A stretch of 64,000 nt of DNA from Sphingomonas naphthae (GTDB taxonomy: Bacteria; Pseudomonadota; Alphaproteobacteria; Sphingomonadales; Sphingomonadaceae): positions 3,548,501 to 3,612,500 of the forward strand of contig NZ_CP117411.1 in assembly GCF_028607085.1 (NCBI RefSeq). The letters are read 5' to 3'. The position numbers and the translations under genes were made by a program. This document shows, piece by piece, positions 7,846 through 16,454 of this stretch. The notes under the pieces were generated by a model. It saw nothing but the letters and a program-made list of their open reading frames with translations, ran no database searches and had not been told where the DNA came from. The stretch's first letter is position 1. Every line of letters begins with the position of its first letter.

Positions 7846-8897
7846 TGCGGATCGCCTATGTCATCAATTCGGTCGAGGGCGGGGGCGCGGCGCTGCCCGT
7901 GCCCTCGCTCACGCGCGTGCTGCGCGATGCAGGGGCGGAGGTGGTGGTTCTGGCGCTCACGCGCCGCGATGGCCGCGCGCTGCCGGCGATGGACGCGAGC
8001 GGGCTGGAGGTGCGGGTGCGGCCCGGTGGCGAGCGCGACCATCGCGCGGCGCTCCGCTGGCTCGACGCGCAGGTCCGCGAATGGCGGCCGACGCATATCT
8101 GGACCTCGCTGACCCGCGCGACCCTGCTGGGGCAAATCGTCGGCCTCAGGCGGCGCATCCCCGTCGTGAGCTGGCAACACGCCGCCTTCCTCAAGCCCGC
8201 CAACCTCTTCCTGCTGCGGCGGATGCAGCGCCTGTCGCGGCTGTGGATCGGCGATTCGGAGGCGATCACCCGGCTGACGGCGGAGCGGCTGCGCGTGCCG
8301 CCCGATCGGCTGATGCAATGGTCGATCTTCCGCGCCGACCCGGATGCGCCTCAAGCGGCGGCGTGGCGGGCGGGCGAGCCGGTGCGGATCGGCTCGCTCG
8401 GCCGGCTGCATCCGGTGAAGGGCTATGGCTGGCTCGCAGAGGCGCTGGCCCGCCTATCAGGCACGACGCCCTATCGGGCGATCATCGGGGGGGACGGCGC
8501 GGAGCGCGAGGCGCTGGCGGCGACGGGGCGGCTGGATCTGGCGGGCTATGTCACCGATCCCCCCGCCTTCCTCGCCGGGCTGCACCTCTACGTCCAGCCG
8601 TCGCGCTCGGAGGGGTTCTGCGTGGGCGCGCACGAGGCGATGGCGGCGGGGCTGCCGGTGATCGGATCGGCCACCGGCGAGATGCGCCATTCGATCGTGC
8701 CGGGCGAAACGGGCTGGCTGGTGCCGCCGGGCGATGTCGGCGCGCTGGCCGAGGCTCTGGCGGCGGCTCTGGCGGATCCGGTGCGGTTGCGGGCCATGGG
8801 CCAGGCGGCGCGGGCGCGGGTGCTGGCGCGCTATGGCCCGGCGGAGTTCGAGGCGGCCGGGCTGGCGATCGTCACGCGATTGCGGGAGATGCTCTAG
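7845..8897 (+). CDS. Glycosyltransferase family 4, second of a coupled pair
   Basis: A 350-residue GT4-type enzyme. The N-terminal domain opens with RIAYVINSVEGGGAALPV, and the C-terminal domain has GSLGRLHPVKGYGWL and SEGFCVGAHEAMAAGLPVIG, again with the E-x7-E arrangement. It starts on the stop of the upstream glycosyltransferase (TGATG). Its own stop overlaps by four bases the stop of the TonB-receptor gene coming from the other side, so these two transcripts converge with no room for a terminator. Donor and acceptor are unknown; the flippase and transferase genes nearby suggest surface polysaccharide or glycolipid assembly. Confidence 0.87.
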   Translation: MRIAYVINSVEGGGAALPVPSLTRVLRDAGAEVVVLALTRRDGRALPAMDASGLEVRVRPGGERDHRAALRWLDAQVREWRPTHIWTSLTRATLLGQIVGLRRRIPVVSWQHAAFLKPANLFLLRRMQRLSRLWIGDSEAITRLTAERLRVPPDRLMQWSIFRADPDAPQAAAWRAGEPVRIGSLGRLHPVKGYGWLAEALARLSGTTPYRAIIGGDGAEREALAATGRLDLAGYVTDPPAFLAGLHLYVQPSRSEGFCVGAHEAMAAGLPVIGSATGEMRHSIVPGETGWLVPPGDVGALAEALAAALADPVRLRAMGQAARARVLARYGPAEFEAAGLAIVTRLREML

Positions 8898-11248
8898 AAA
8901 CTTGCGCTCGCGCCCAGCCGCATGTTGCGCGGCCGCTGCGGCGTATATTGGTCGCGCGCCGCCACGCCGAACGGGTTGCCGATCGCGAAGCGGTTCGAGC
9001 GTTCGTTGAGCAGGTTGCTCAGTTCGGCGAAGAAGCCGATTCCGCCGGCCGTGTAGCGCGCCGCCACCCGCGTTTCGAGATAATCGCCCTGCGGGATCGC
9101 CAGCACCGTCCCCAGCCCCAGCGACGAATGGCCGACATAGCGCCCGCCGGCATCGAGGCTGAGCGTGCGGCCCTTCGCATAGTCATGCTTCCACCCGCCC
9201 GACAGCGTGACGGTGACGCGCGGCGTATCGGACAGCGACTGGTTGGTCGCGGCGACGAATTCGGGCTCCGGCCGGGTCAGCTTGCTGCGGGTGAGGACGA
9301 GCCCGGCATTGGCGTTCCAGCCGCCGCGCCCCAGCCAATTGCCGAGCAATTCCAGCGTCGCCAGCCGCCCGTTGCCGAGATTGCCGGTGTAGGGAAAGCC
9401 GAAGCGATCGACCAGATCGGCCTGGATATCCAGCCAGCGCGCATAGGAAATGCCAGCCGAGCCCGACAGGCCATATTGGCCGCCACGCGCCAGCCGTACC
9501 CCCGCCTCGCCGACATGGATCGAATCCGATCGGTAGTTGGCGACCCGGCCGACGCCGCGCGCCACCGCCAGCCCGGCGGTGCGGAAGCCCTGGCTGTAGC
9601 GCGCATAGCCGCTGATGCGCGGGCTGAGCTGGATCGCGGCACCCAGGCTGGGGTCGGCGCGCTTGCTGGTCTGGCCCCGGATGATCGCGCTGGTGACGCG
9701 CGTATCGGGCTCGCCATCCATCCGCGCCGTCGTATAGCGTAGCCCGCCGGTGACGCTGAGCGGCCCGAATAGCGGCACCGTCGCCTCGCCGAACAGGGCG
9801 CGCTCGCGCGTGCGGTTGGTGACGCCGACGATGTCGCGCGGGGTGGCGAGGAAGCCGATGCGGCGTGCCTTCGCCGTCGTGTCGCGCACCCGCGAGGCGC
9901 CGATCACCCAGCTCAGCCCGCCCGCGCTGGTGCGCGACAGCCGCGCCTCTTGGCTGGTCATGCGGATGCGGCCATCCTCGTCATAGGCGACGGGCGCCGT
10001 CGATGTCGCGCGGGTCGCCTCGTAGCGCTGATTGGTATCGTGCCACACCCGGCCCATCGACACGACCAGATTGAGCCCGCCCGACCAGCGCTTGGCCAGC
10101 GTGCCGCGCGCCAGGACGTAATCGTCCTCGAACGGCTGGGCGATCGCCGATCGGCGGGTGAGGCCCGTGAGGCCGAGCTGGCCATATTGCAGATCGGGCG
10201 CGGTGATCGTCTGGCCGATGACGCCGATATCGAGCCGCCAGCCATCCAGCGGCTCGATCCTGAGCGCGGCGCGGCCGCCGGTGGTGCGCGTCTTGTTGAC
10301 GTTGCGCTCGCGCTGGCCCACGTCGTCGATATAGCCGCCCTCGATCTGGCGGTAGCCGAGCAGGCGGATGGCGGTGGACGGGCCGAAGGAGAGGTTGCCG
10401 ACGCCGGCGACCTCCTTGCCGAGCGCGCCGCCTTGCGTGGCGGTCACCCCGCCCTCGATCATGCCCGAGGCCTCGCCCAGCACCGGCTGGCGCGGCATCA
10501 GCCGGATCACCCCGCCGAGCGAGCCCGCGCCGTAAAGCGTGCCCTGCGGCCCCTCGAGAATCTCGGCGCGGCGCATGTCGAGCAGGGCGAGGTTGGGATC
10601 GGGGCCGTTATAGCCCATTCGCACCTCGGCGAAATAGGTGCTGGCGGTCGACTGGGTGGGGCCGGTGAAGCTCGAATCGGCGATGCCGCGAATGAAGAGC
10701 TTGTTGCGGCCCGATCCCAGCTCGGTCTGTTGCAGGATCGGGCTCTGGCGGACGAGCCACGAGGTGGCATCCGCCCCGAACGGCGCCGAGGCATCGCTGC
10801 CGTCGAGATCGACCACCACCGCGCTGCCGGCGAGCTGCGACAGCGCCATCTCGCGCTTGCCGGCGGTGACGACGATTTCGGAGGAGGGCGCGGGCGAAGC
10901 CCGGGGCGCGGCGCGGGCGACGACGGCAGGCTGCGGGCGGGGCTTCGCGCGCTCCAGCCGCCATGCCCCCGGCCCCACCGCGACCGCCGCGAGGCCACTG
11001 CCCGCCAGCAACCGATCGAGCGCGCGGGCGACGGGCATTCGCCCTTTCAGCGCGCGCACCGCCGTGCCCGGCACCACCAGATCGACCCCGCCGATATCGA
11101 TATTGGCCTGCCGCGCCAGCCGTTGCAGCGCCACCTCGAGTCGTCCGCCCGGCACGTCGAAAGCCGATACGCCCTGCGCCGCGACCGGCTGGCCGGCGGC
11201 GAGGACGATCAGGGACGCAACAATGCGGAGATCAGCTCTGCGGTACAC
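8894..11248 (-). CDS. TonB-dependent outer-membrane receptor with STN signalling domain
   Basis: A TonB-dependent transporter of the FecA signalling type. After a signal peptide (YRRADLRIVASLIVLAAG, cut near VAAQ) comes an STN domain (about residues 28-90: FDVPGGRLEVALQRLARQ...), then a plug starting EIVVTAGKRE with EILEGPQGTLYGAGSLGG, then a long 22-strand-type barrel ending in Phe. The STN domain normally talks to a FecR-type anti-sigma factor, and fecR- and fecI-like genes lie directly upstream. Ligand unknown (siderophore or glycan possible). Start uncertain: a GTG at 11248 gives a clean signal peptide and overlaps fecR by 17 bases; a GTG at 11296 would add 16 residues. Confidence 0.9.
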   Translation of the reverse strand: MYRRADLRIVASLIVLAAGQPVAAQGVSAFDVPGGRLEVALQRLARQANIDIGGVDLVVPGTAVRALKGRMPVARALDRLLAGSGLAAVAVGPGAWRLERAKPRPQPAVVARAAPRASPAPSSEIVVTAGKREMALSQLAGSAVVVDLDGSDASAPFGADATSWLVRQSPILQQTELGSGRNKLFIRGIADSSFTGPTQSTASTYFAEVRMGYNGPDPNLALLDMRRAEILEGPQGTLYGAGSLGGVIRLMPRQPVLGEASGMIEGGVTATQGGALGKEVAGVGNLSFGPSTAIRLLGYRQIEGGYIDDVGQRERNVNKTRTTGGRAALRIEPLDGWRLDIGVIGQTITAPDLQYGQLGLTGLTRRSAIAQPFEDDYVLARGTLAKRWSGGLNLVVSMGRVWHDTNQRYEATRATSTAPVAYDEDGRIRMTSQEARLSRTSAGGLSWVIGASRVRDTTAKARRIGFLATPRDIVGVTNRTRERALFGEATVPLFGPLSVTGGLRYTTARMDGEPDTRVTSAIIRGQTSKRADPSLGAAIQLSPRISGYARYSQGFRTAGLAVARGVGRVANYRSDSIHVGEAGVRLARGGQYGLSGSAGISYARWLDIQADLVDRFGFPYTGNLGNGRLATLELLGNWLGRGGWNANAGLVLTRSKLTRPEPEFVAATNQSLSDTPRVTVTLSGGWKHDYAKGRTLSLDAGGRYVGHSSLGLGTVLAIPQGDYLETRVAARYTAGGIGFFAELSNLLNERSNRFAIGNPFGVAARDQYTPQRPRNMRLGASASF

Positions 11249-12188
11249 CCGCGCTACGTGGCGCAATCGTCCAGCCGCGTCCACTGCGTGTCGCACGCGC
11301 GCCCGCCAGCGCCGTCAGCGTGGCGACCACCTCGTCGTCGGGGCGATCGGTGCGCAGCGATCCGGTGAAGGCGGTATCGGCCAGCTTCGGCGCGACGGCG
11401 AGGTCGATGCCGGCGGTGCGGCGCAGATCCTCGGCCACGCGGCGCAGCGGCACGGCATGGAATTCCAGGCGATTGTCCCGCCAGCCGCCGATGCCCTCGG
11501 CATCGATCTTGTCGAGCATGATGCTGTCGTCGTCGTCGCGCATCGACAGGGTCGCGCCGCGCTTCAGCAGCACCGCCTCATGATCGGGCTGGAACATCAC
11601 CGCGCCTTCGGCGACGGCCACGTCGAGCGCCGGGCCGGCACGGCGGACGTTGAACACGGTGCCGATGTCGCGCAGCCGCACCCCGCCAGAGACCACCTCG
11701 AACGGATGCTCGGCGTCATGATGCACGTCGAACACCGCCTCGCCCGATTCGAGCGTCGCGATGCGCGGATCGGCATGATCCAGCACCACGCGGGTGGCGC
11801 CGTTCAGCATCACCTTCGTGCCGTCGGCCAGGGTCACGGTGCGCTGCACGCCGGGCGCCGTCTCGACGACATAGGGCCGCGCGGTCTGCGCGGTGGGCAG
11901 CACGGCCATGCCGATCGCGGCGGCGGCCGCCATGCCGGTGGCCCAGCCCGACATCTTCCACGCCTTGCCGCGCCACACCGGTCTCACCACCGGCGGGGCC
12001 ACGGGCAGCTCGATCATCGGCGAGGCGAGCGCCTCCTCCTCGATCGTCAGGCGGTCATAGGCGTCGGCGTGCGCCGGATCGGCCTCGAGCCACAGCGCGA
12101 ACGAACGCCAGACATCGGCCCCGCCATCCGCGAGACGCAGATGCCAGTCCACCGCCTGTTCCATCGCCAAAGTGCCGGTCGAGTCCAC
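11232..12188 (-). CDS. FecR-type anti-sigma regulator
   Basis: A 318-residue inner-membrane regulator that in the Fec paradigm relays a signal from the TonB receptor to the ECF sigma factor. Residues 1-60 are the cytoplasmic DUF4880 domain (WHLRLADG, FALWLEADPAHADAYDRL). A membrane segment follows near residues 80-100 (GMAAAAAIGMAVLP). Then comes the periplasmic FecR domain (TLADGTKVMLNGATRVVLD, GEAVFDVHHDAEHPFEV, GTVFNV) and a C-terminal STN-like DUF4974 region (LEFHAVPLRRVAEDLRRTAGID). It lies 29 bases after the sigma-factor gene and overlaps the receptor gene, so all three are one operon. Confidence 0.9.
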   Translation of the reverse strand: MDSTGTLAMEQAVDWHLRLADGGADVWRSFALWLEADPAHADAYDRLTIEEEALASPMIELPVAPPVVRPVWRGKAWKMSGWATGMAAAAAIGMAVLPTAQTARPYVVETAPGVQRTVTLADGTKVMLNGATRVVLDHADPRIATLESGEAVFDVHHDAEHPFEVVSGGVRLRDIGTVFNVRRAGPALDVAVAEGAVMFQPDHEAVLLKRGATLSMRDDDDSIMLDKIDAEGIGGWRDNRLEFHAVPLRRVAEDLRRTAGIDLAVAPKLADTAFTGSLRTDRPDDEVVATLTALAGARATRSGRGWTIAPRSAGVPQS

Positions 12189-12217
12189 GTTTCTATTCCC
12201 CTGTCACCTTTCAGACG

Positions 12218-12736
12218 TCACGCCCGCGCCGCATCCACACCTTCCCCGTCACGAATTATGTGAATCGCCCGATAGGCCCGCTGCAAATGCTTCTCGACCG
12301 GGCTCACGCTGATCTCCAGATCGGCGGCGATCCCTTTGCGCGAGGCCCCCTCGAAGCGATAGGCGCGGAAGATCGCCGATGTCCGCTCGGGCAGCGCGGC
12401 GATGGCGCGCTCCATCTCGGCCAGCCGCTCGCGCGAGATCAATGTATCCTCGGCGGTGGCATATTCGGCATGGCTGGGCTGCACCTCGCTCCAGCCCTGT
12501 TCGCGCTGGATGCGGCGCGCGGTCGAGCGGCGATGATCGAGCGCGAGGTTGCTGGCCATGCGGAACAGATAGGCGGCCGGATCGGCCAGCGGCCCGGTGG
12601 CGGTCGCCTCCAGCTTGAGCCACAATTCCTGCAACAGATCCTGCGCCAGATCGGGATCGCCCAGACGCGACGAGAGCAGCCGGAGCAGCATGGGCCGCTC
12701 CGCCAGAAACACCGCCTTGAGCCCGCCCGCACTCAT
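12218..12736 (-). CDS. ECF RNA polymerase sigma factor, FecI-like
   Basis: A 172-residue extracytoplasmic-function sigma factor. Region 2 (about residues 10-75) has LGDPDLAQDLLQELWLKL and AAYLFRMASNLALDHRR; region 4 (about 115-165) is a helix-turn-helix, RKGIAADLEISVSPVEKHL. In this family it redirects RNA polymerase to the receptor operon once FecR passes on the signal. The ATG at 12736 overlaps by four bases the stop of the flippase gene (ATGA). So this regulator is translationally coupled to a polysaccharide flippase rather than standing under its own promoter, which is unusual for FecI systems. A longer frame upstream is only a shadow of the flippase. Confidence 0.9.
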   Translation of the reverse strand: MSAGGLKAVFLAERPMLLRLLSSRLGDPDLAQDLLQELWLKLEATATGPLADPAAYLFRMASNLALDHRRSTARRIQREQGWSEVQPSHAEYATAEDTLISRERLAEMERAIAALPERTSAIFRAYRFEGASRKGIAADLEISVSPVEKHLQRAYRAIHIIRDGEGVDAARA

Positions 12737-14085
12737 TGCCGGAATCCCGAAACGCGACTGGACCGGGCGAACATCGCCGCCAGCAGCAGCGCCGACACTG
12801 CCCCCTGCAATGCCGCATGCCACCCGGCCCCGGTCGAGGGCAGCCACCATAGCAAAGGCGGCAGGGCTGGATAGAGGGCGATATTGACCACCAGCGCCAC
12901 GACGACCGACTTTTCGGCCAGACCCATGGCGGTGAGCGCCGAGGCGATCGGCGTGGTCGCCAGATTGGCCGCGCGGCCCGCCGCCACCAGCACCAGCAGC
13001 AGCCCGCCGCCGGCGAAGCTCGGCCCGCCGATCAGCATCAGCAGGTGCCCGCCCGCCGCCGCCAGCACGAGCAGGATCACCGATCCCGCCAGCGCCATCA
13101 GCCCGGCGCCGCGCCAGACGGTGAGGCGCAGCCGCGCCATCTCGCCGCGCGCCGCCAGCTCGGCCAGCACCGCATAGCTCGCCTGCCCCAGCAGCACCGC
13201 CGGCTGCTGCAACACCGCCGAGGCGCGCTGGGCGAGCGCGAACAGCCCCGCCGCCGCCGGCCCCAGCACCCAGCCGATCGTCACCGGCGTCAGGTTCGGC
13301 GCCAGTTCGCGCAGGGTGATGTCGAAATTGGTGAGCAGGATGAAGCGGCCGAAGCCCTGGTTGCCGGCCCCCACCCCGCGCCAGCGGCCGCGCGGCGTGG
13401 CGTTGTCGGTCAACCGCCCCCAGCTCCGCCACGCCAGCGCCCACATCGCCAGCCCCTCGGCCACCGCCGAGACCAGCCAGGCCGCGAGGAAGCCGATCAG
13501 GCCCGCGCCCGTCCCCCAGGCGATCAACGCGCCCACCAGCCGGACGAGCGGCTGGACGGTCTGGTGCACGCCGATCAGGTCGAAGCGCTTGTCGAGCTGG
13601 AGCAGCCCCTGCGGCGTCGCCCGCACCGTGCCGATCACCGCCAGGCTGTAGACCATCGCCGCCGTCACCGTCTGCGGCGACCAGCCGAGGCGCGGCCCGA
13701 CCAGCGGGGCGAGCGCCGCCGCCACGACCAGCGCCGCCACGCCGCAGCCGATTTCGATCAGCGCCATGTGGCGGATGATCGCCGCCAGCCCCTCGCGGTC
13801 GCCCGCCTCCAGCGCCAGCGCGCCATAGCGCACCACGCCGTGGAAGCCCGAGAAGGCGACGACGCTGCCGATCAGGATCGCATAAGCGTTGACCAGCACC
13901 AGCACGCCATAATCGTTCACCCCCAGGGTGCGGCTGGCCAGCACGAGGTAGACGAGGCTCACCACCCCCGCCGCCGCCTTGCCGCCGAGCAGGTGGGCGA
14001 GATTGCCCATGATCCGCTTCAGCGCGCCCGGCGGGCTCGCGGGCGGAGGGGCAAGTGCTTCATCGGGCGCGGAAACCGGGCTCAT
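12733..14085 (-). CDS. Wzx-type polysaccharide flippase (MOP superfamily)
   Basis: A 450-residue integral membrane protein with about 12-14 hydrophobic helices, of the oligosaccharide flippase / polysaccharide biosynthesis family. These proteins turn lipid-linked oligosaccharides from the cytoplasmic to the periplasmic face. The N-terminal conserved stretch NLAHLLGGKAAAGVVSLVYL and ASRTLGVNDYGVLVLVNAY is typical of the family's first two helices. It begins the operon with the sigma factor, FecR and receptor genes (four-base overlap with the sigma factor), and faces away from the transferase gene at 14200. The two GT4 genes on the far side of the regulon would fit as enzymes building its substrate; that is inference. 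Confidence 0.86.
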   Translation of the reverse strand: MSPVSAPDEALAPPPASPPGALKRIMGNLAHLLGGKAAAGVVSLVYLVLASRTLGVNDYGVLVLVNAYAILIGSVVAFSGFHGVVRYGALALEAGDREGLAAIIRHMALIEIGCGVAALVVAAALAPLVGPRLGWSPQTVTAAMVYSLAVIGTVRATPQGLLQLDKRFDLIGVHQTVQPLVRLVGALIAWGTGAGLIGFLAAWLVSAVAEGLAMWALAWRSWGRLTDNATPRGRWRGVGAGNQGFGRFILLTNFDITLRELAPNLTPVTIGWVLGPAAAGLFALAQRASAVLQQPAVLLGQASYAVLAELAARGEMARLRLTVWRGAGLMALAGSVILLVLAAAGGHLLMLIGGPSFAGGGLLLVLVAAGRAANLATTPIASALTAMGLAEKSVVVALVVNIALYPALPPLLWWLPSTGAGWHAALQGAVSALLLAAMFARSSRVSGFRQ

Positions 14086-14199
14086 CCCCGCCTGATAGGA
14101 CCGGGTGCGGCGAAGGTCGAATCCACGGGGTCACGAATTTTATGCAAGTTTTGCGGTGAAACGGGTGTGGGTTTTCCGGGGGGGTGCCGTCCTGTCGAT

Positions 14200-15408
14200 A
14201 TGCGGGCAGGCTTCTTCTTCAATCACGACCAGGTTCACCAGGTGGCGCATGCGCTGCCGATCGCGATCGCGCTCCACAAGAGCGTGCCCGCCGCCGAGGT
14301 CGTCGTCGCCACCACCAATGCGCGGTTGACCGCCGAGGTGAAGCGGATCCTCAGCGTCGCGGGCGTGCGCCTGCCGATCGTCGAGCTGGGCCTCACCCGG
14401 CGCGCGACCCGCTTCCTGGCGGGCGCGCTGGAGCGGGTGCTGCCGGCAACCAAGCTGTGTATCTACGGCGACAATCTCGATTTCTTCCGCAGCCTCGACG
14501 CGCTGGTCGTCGCCGAGAAGACCTCGCTGATCCTGAAGAGCCGCTACGGCCTCGATCATCTCAAGATCATCCACACCCGCCATGGCGCGGGCGACCGGGC
14601 GATCGGCTTCGACAAGGCAAGCGCCGGCTTCGATCATGTCTTCTGCTCCGGCCCGAAGATCCGCGAGCGGCTGATCCGTGAGGCGGGTGTCGCCGCGGAG
14701 AAGATCAGCACGGTCGGCTATCCCAAGTTCGATCTGCTGCCGAGCGTGCCGGCGCGCCTGCCCTTCCAGGCGAACGGCAAGCCGACGGTCGTCTACAATC
14801 CGCACCCGAGCCCGCACCTGTCGTCCTGGTATCGCCACGGGCAGGCGGTGCTGGAGCATTTCCTCAACGACGATCGCTACAATCTGATCTTCGCGCCGCA
14901 CGTCATGCTGTTCCACCGCAGCTTCGTGCTGACGATCGACAAATTCCGCATCGATCGCCCCGGCCAGATCGCCGACGTCGTGCGCAACGCGCCCAACATC
15001 CACGTCGATCTCGGCAGCGCCGCCTCGACCGACATGAGCTATACCAGCGCCGCCGACATCTATCTCGGCGACGTCTCCAGCCAGATTTACGAATTCCTCC
15101 ACCGCCCGCGCCCGTGCCTGTTCCTCAACAGCCATGGCGTGGCGCATCGCGGTGACGCCAATTACCTGCACTGGCAGGCGGGCGAAGTGATCGGCGGGCC
15201 GGACAATCTGGGCGAGGCGCTCGACCGTGCCGTCGCGACCCACGATCGCTATCGGCCGGCGCAGCGCAGCCTGTTCGAGCGCAGCTTCGACCTGACGGCC
15301 GAACGCTCGGCCGATCGCGCCGCGCGCGTGCTGGCCAATTTGCTCGCGCCGACCGCCCCCACCGCGATCGACCGCCGCCGCCCCGACCGCCGCGTCGCCG
15401 CCGCCTGA
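14200..15408 (+). CDS. CDP-glycerol glycerophosphotransferase-like protein
   Basis: A 402-residue protein with the GT-B pattern of TagB/TagF-type CDP-glycerol:polyol-phosphate transferases. Seen: IHTRHGAGDRAIGF in the N-terminal half, VGYPKFD and VVYNPHPSPHLSSWYRHG in the middle, and the C-terminal STDMSYTSAADIYLGDVSSQ, which matches the conserved Ser/Thr-Asp... D.SS donor-site pattern of that family. The final 20 residues are basic. In Gram-negative bacteria such proteins can add glycerol phosphate or other groups to surface glycans; the actual donor is not known. The ATG at 14200 is the first in a region with good family match; the long frame upstream overlaps the divergent flippase and is a shadow. 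Confidence 0.75.
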   Translation: MRAGFFFNHDQVHQVAHALPIAIALHKSVPAAEVVVATTNARLTAEVKRILSVAGVRLPIVELGLTRRATRFLAGALERVLPATKLCIYGDNLDFFRSLDALVVAEKTSLILKSRYGLDHLKIIHTRHGAGDRAIGFDKASAGFDHVFCSGPKIRERLIREAGVAAEKISTVGYPKFDLLPSVPARLPFQANGKPTVVYNPHPSPHLSSWYRHGQAVLEHFLNDDRYNLIFAPHVMLFHRSFVLTIDKFRIDRPGQIADVVRNAPNIHVDLGSAASTDMSYTSAADIYLGDVSSQIYEFLHRPRPCLFLNSHGVAHRGDANYLHWQAGEVIGGPDNLGEALDRAVATHDRYRPAQRSLFERSFDLTAERSADRAARVLANLLAPTAPTAIDRRRPDRRVAAA

Positions 15409-15416
15409 TAAAATCC

Positions 15417-15495
15417 GTGCTCCTGCGCAGGCAGGAGCCTAGGGTTACGGAGGGCATCGCTCGCCACGCTGGGCTCCTGCCTTTCGCAGGAGCAC
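15417..15495. repeat. Inverted repeat between two surface-glycan genes
   Basis: GTGCTCCTGCG...GGAGCC at 15417-15439 is matched by an inverted copy, GGCTCCTGCC...GGAGCAC, at 15472-15495, with about 32 bases between. Each arm also folds on itself. It is a sphingomonad-type intergenic palindrome; it could slow or end transcription from the upstream gene. Confidence 0.7.
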
Positions 15496-15524
15496 GGCAG
15501 CGGTACGGTACGACGGAGCTGGGC

Positions 15525-16433
15525 ATGGGCCTGCGTAAGGATATCTGGCGCCCCGCGATCGTCGCGGCGCCGCTCGCCGAGATCGTCGCGCGCGGATCGA
15601 TCGAGGGGCTGCCGCTCCACTGGCTGCCGCCGATGGGCAGCTTCCGGTTTCTGGCCGACCCCTTCGGCCTGTGGCGCGACGGCCGGCTGCATGTGTTCGT
15701 CGAGACCTATGATTATCGCGTGCGGGTCGGCTCGATCGAACTGCTGATCTACGACAGGGATTTCCGCCTGCTCGAACGCGGCCCCGTGCTGGTCGAGCCA
15801 TGGCACCTCTCTTACCCGACGATCTGGGAGGCCGAGGGGGAAACGTGGATGCTGCCCGAGGCGCATCGCTCGAACGCCCTCACCCTCTACCGCGCCCGCG
15901 CCTTTCCGTGGGAGTGGGAGCCGGTGACGCGCATCGCGCTCGATCATGTGCCGGTGGACGCGACGCCCCTGTGGCACGACAGCCGCTGGTGGCTGTTCTA
16001 CACCTCCGCCAGCCGCGAGGCGGACAAGATGACCGCGCTCCACATCGCCTGGGCCGATCGCCTGACCGGCCCGTGGACGCCGCACCCGATGAACCCCGTC
16101 CACCGCTCGATCGCCTCGGCCCGCCCCGGCGGCACCGCGCAGGTGATCGGCGGGCGGGTGATGCTGCCGGTACAGGATTGCACCGACACCTATGGCGGCG
16201 CGATGCGCGCGCTCTGGTTCGACCGGCTCGACCCGGAAGGCGTGGTCGTCACCCCCGGCCCCCGCATCGTGGCGCCGGCGGATGCCGCCCCCTTCATCGA
16301 GGGCCTCCACACGTTGGCGGCCGCCGGCCCGGTGACCCTGGTGGACATGAAGCGCACCGAATTGTCAGCCCACGGCCTAGCGATCGAGGCCCGTCGTGAG
16401 CTGGGCAAGCTGGTGAGGACGTTGCGGCGCTAG
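15525..16433 (+). CDS. Beta-propeller protein of the GINT1 N-terminal / GH43-like type
   Basis: A 302-residue protein with repeated W/F-rich blades: FLADPFGLWRDGRLHVFVE, GSIELLIYD, WHLSYPTIWEAEGETWMLPE, ATPLWHDSRWWLFYTSAS, GPWTPHPMNPV. The order DPF..., YP...W, and WW.FYTS is the five-bladed beta-propeller of GH43-like proteins, as found at the N terminus of plant glucosamine inositolphosphorylceramide transferase (GINT1) and in bacterial polysaccharide clusters. Bacterial members often accompany formyl- or glycosyltransferases in glycan loci; function is unproven. The ATG at 15525 follows GGAG by six bases. It lies after the CDP-glycerol-transferase-like gene and converges with maeB. Confidence 0.58.
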   Translation: MGLRKDIWRPAIVAAPLAEIVARGSIEGLPLHWLPPMGSFRFLADPFGLWRDGRLHVFVETYDYRVRVGSIELLIYDRDFRLLERGPVLVEPWHLSYPTIWEAEGETWMLPEAHRSNALTLYRARAFPWEWEPVTRIALDHVPVDATPLWHDSRWWLFYTSASREADKMTALHIAWADRLTGPWTPHPMNPVHRSIASARPGGTAQVIGGRVMLPVQDCTDTYGGAMRALWFDRLDPEGVVVTPGPRIVAPADAAPFIEGLHTLAAAGPVTLVDMKRTELSAHGLAIEARRELGKLVRTLRR

Positions 16434-16454
16434 GCGCCCCAACCTCGCCGAACG

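Noticed and set aside
12737-13444. N-terminal extension of the sigma factor to about 408 residues
   Set aside because: The sigma-70 domains begin at the ATG at 12736, and the extension overlaps the flippase in another frame.
13045-14199. Extension of the CDP-glycerol-transferase-like frame to 13045
   Set aside because: It runs antisense to the flippase gene and has Arg/His-rich shadow composition.
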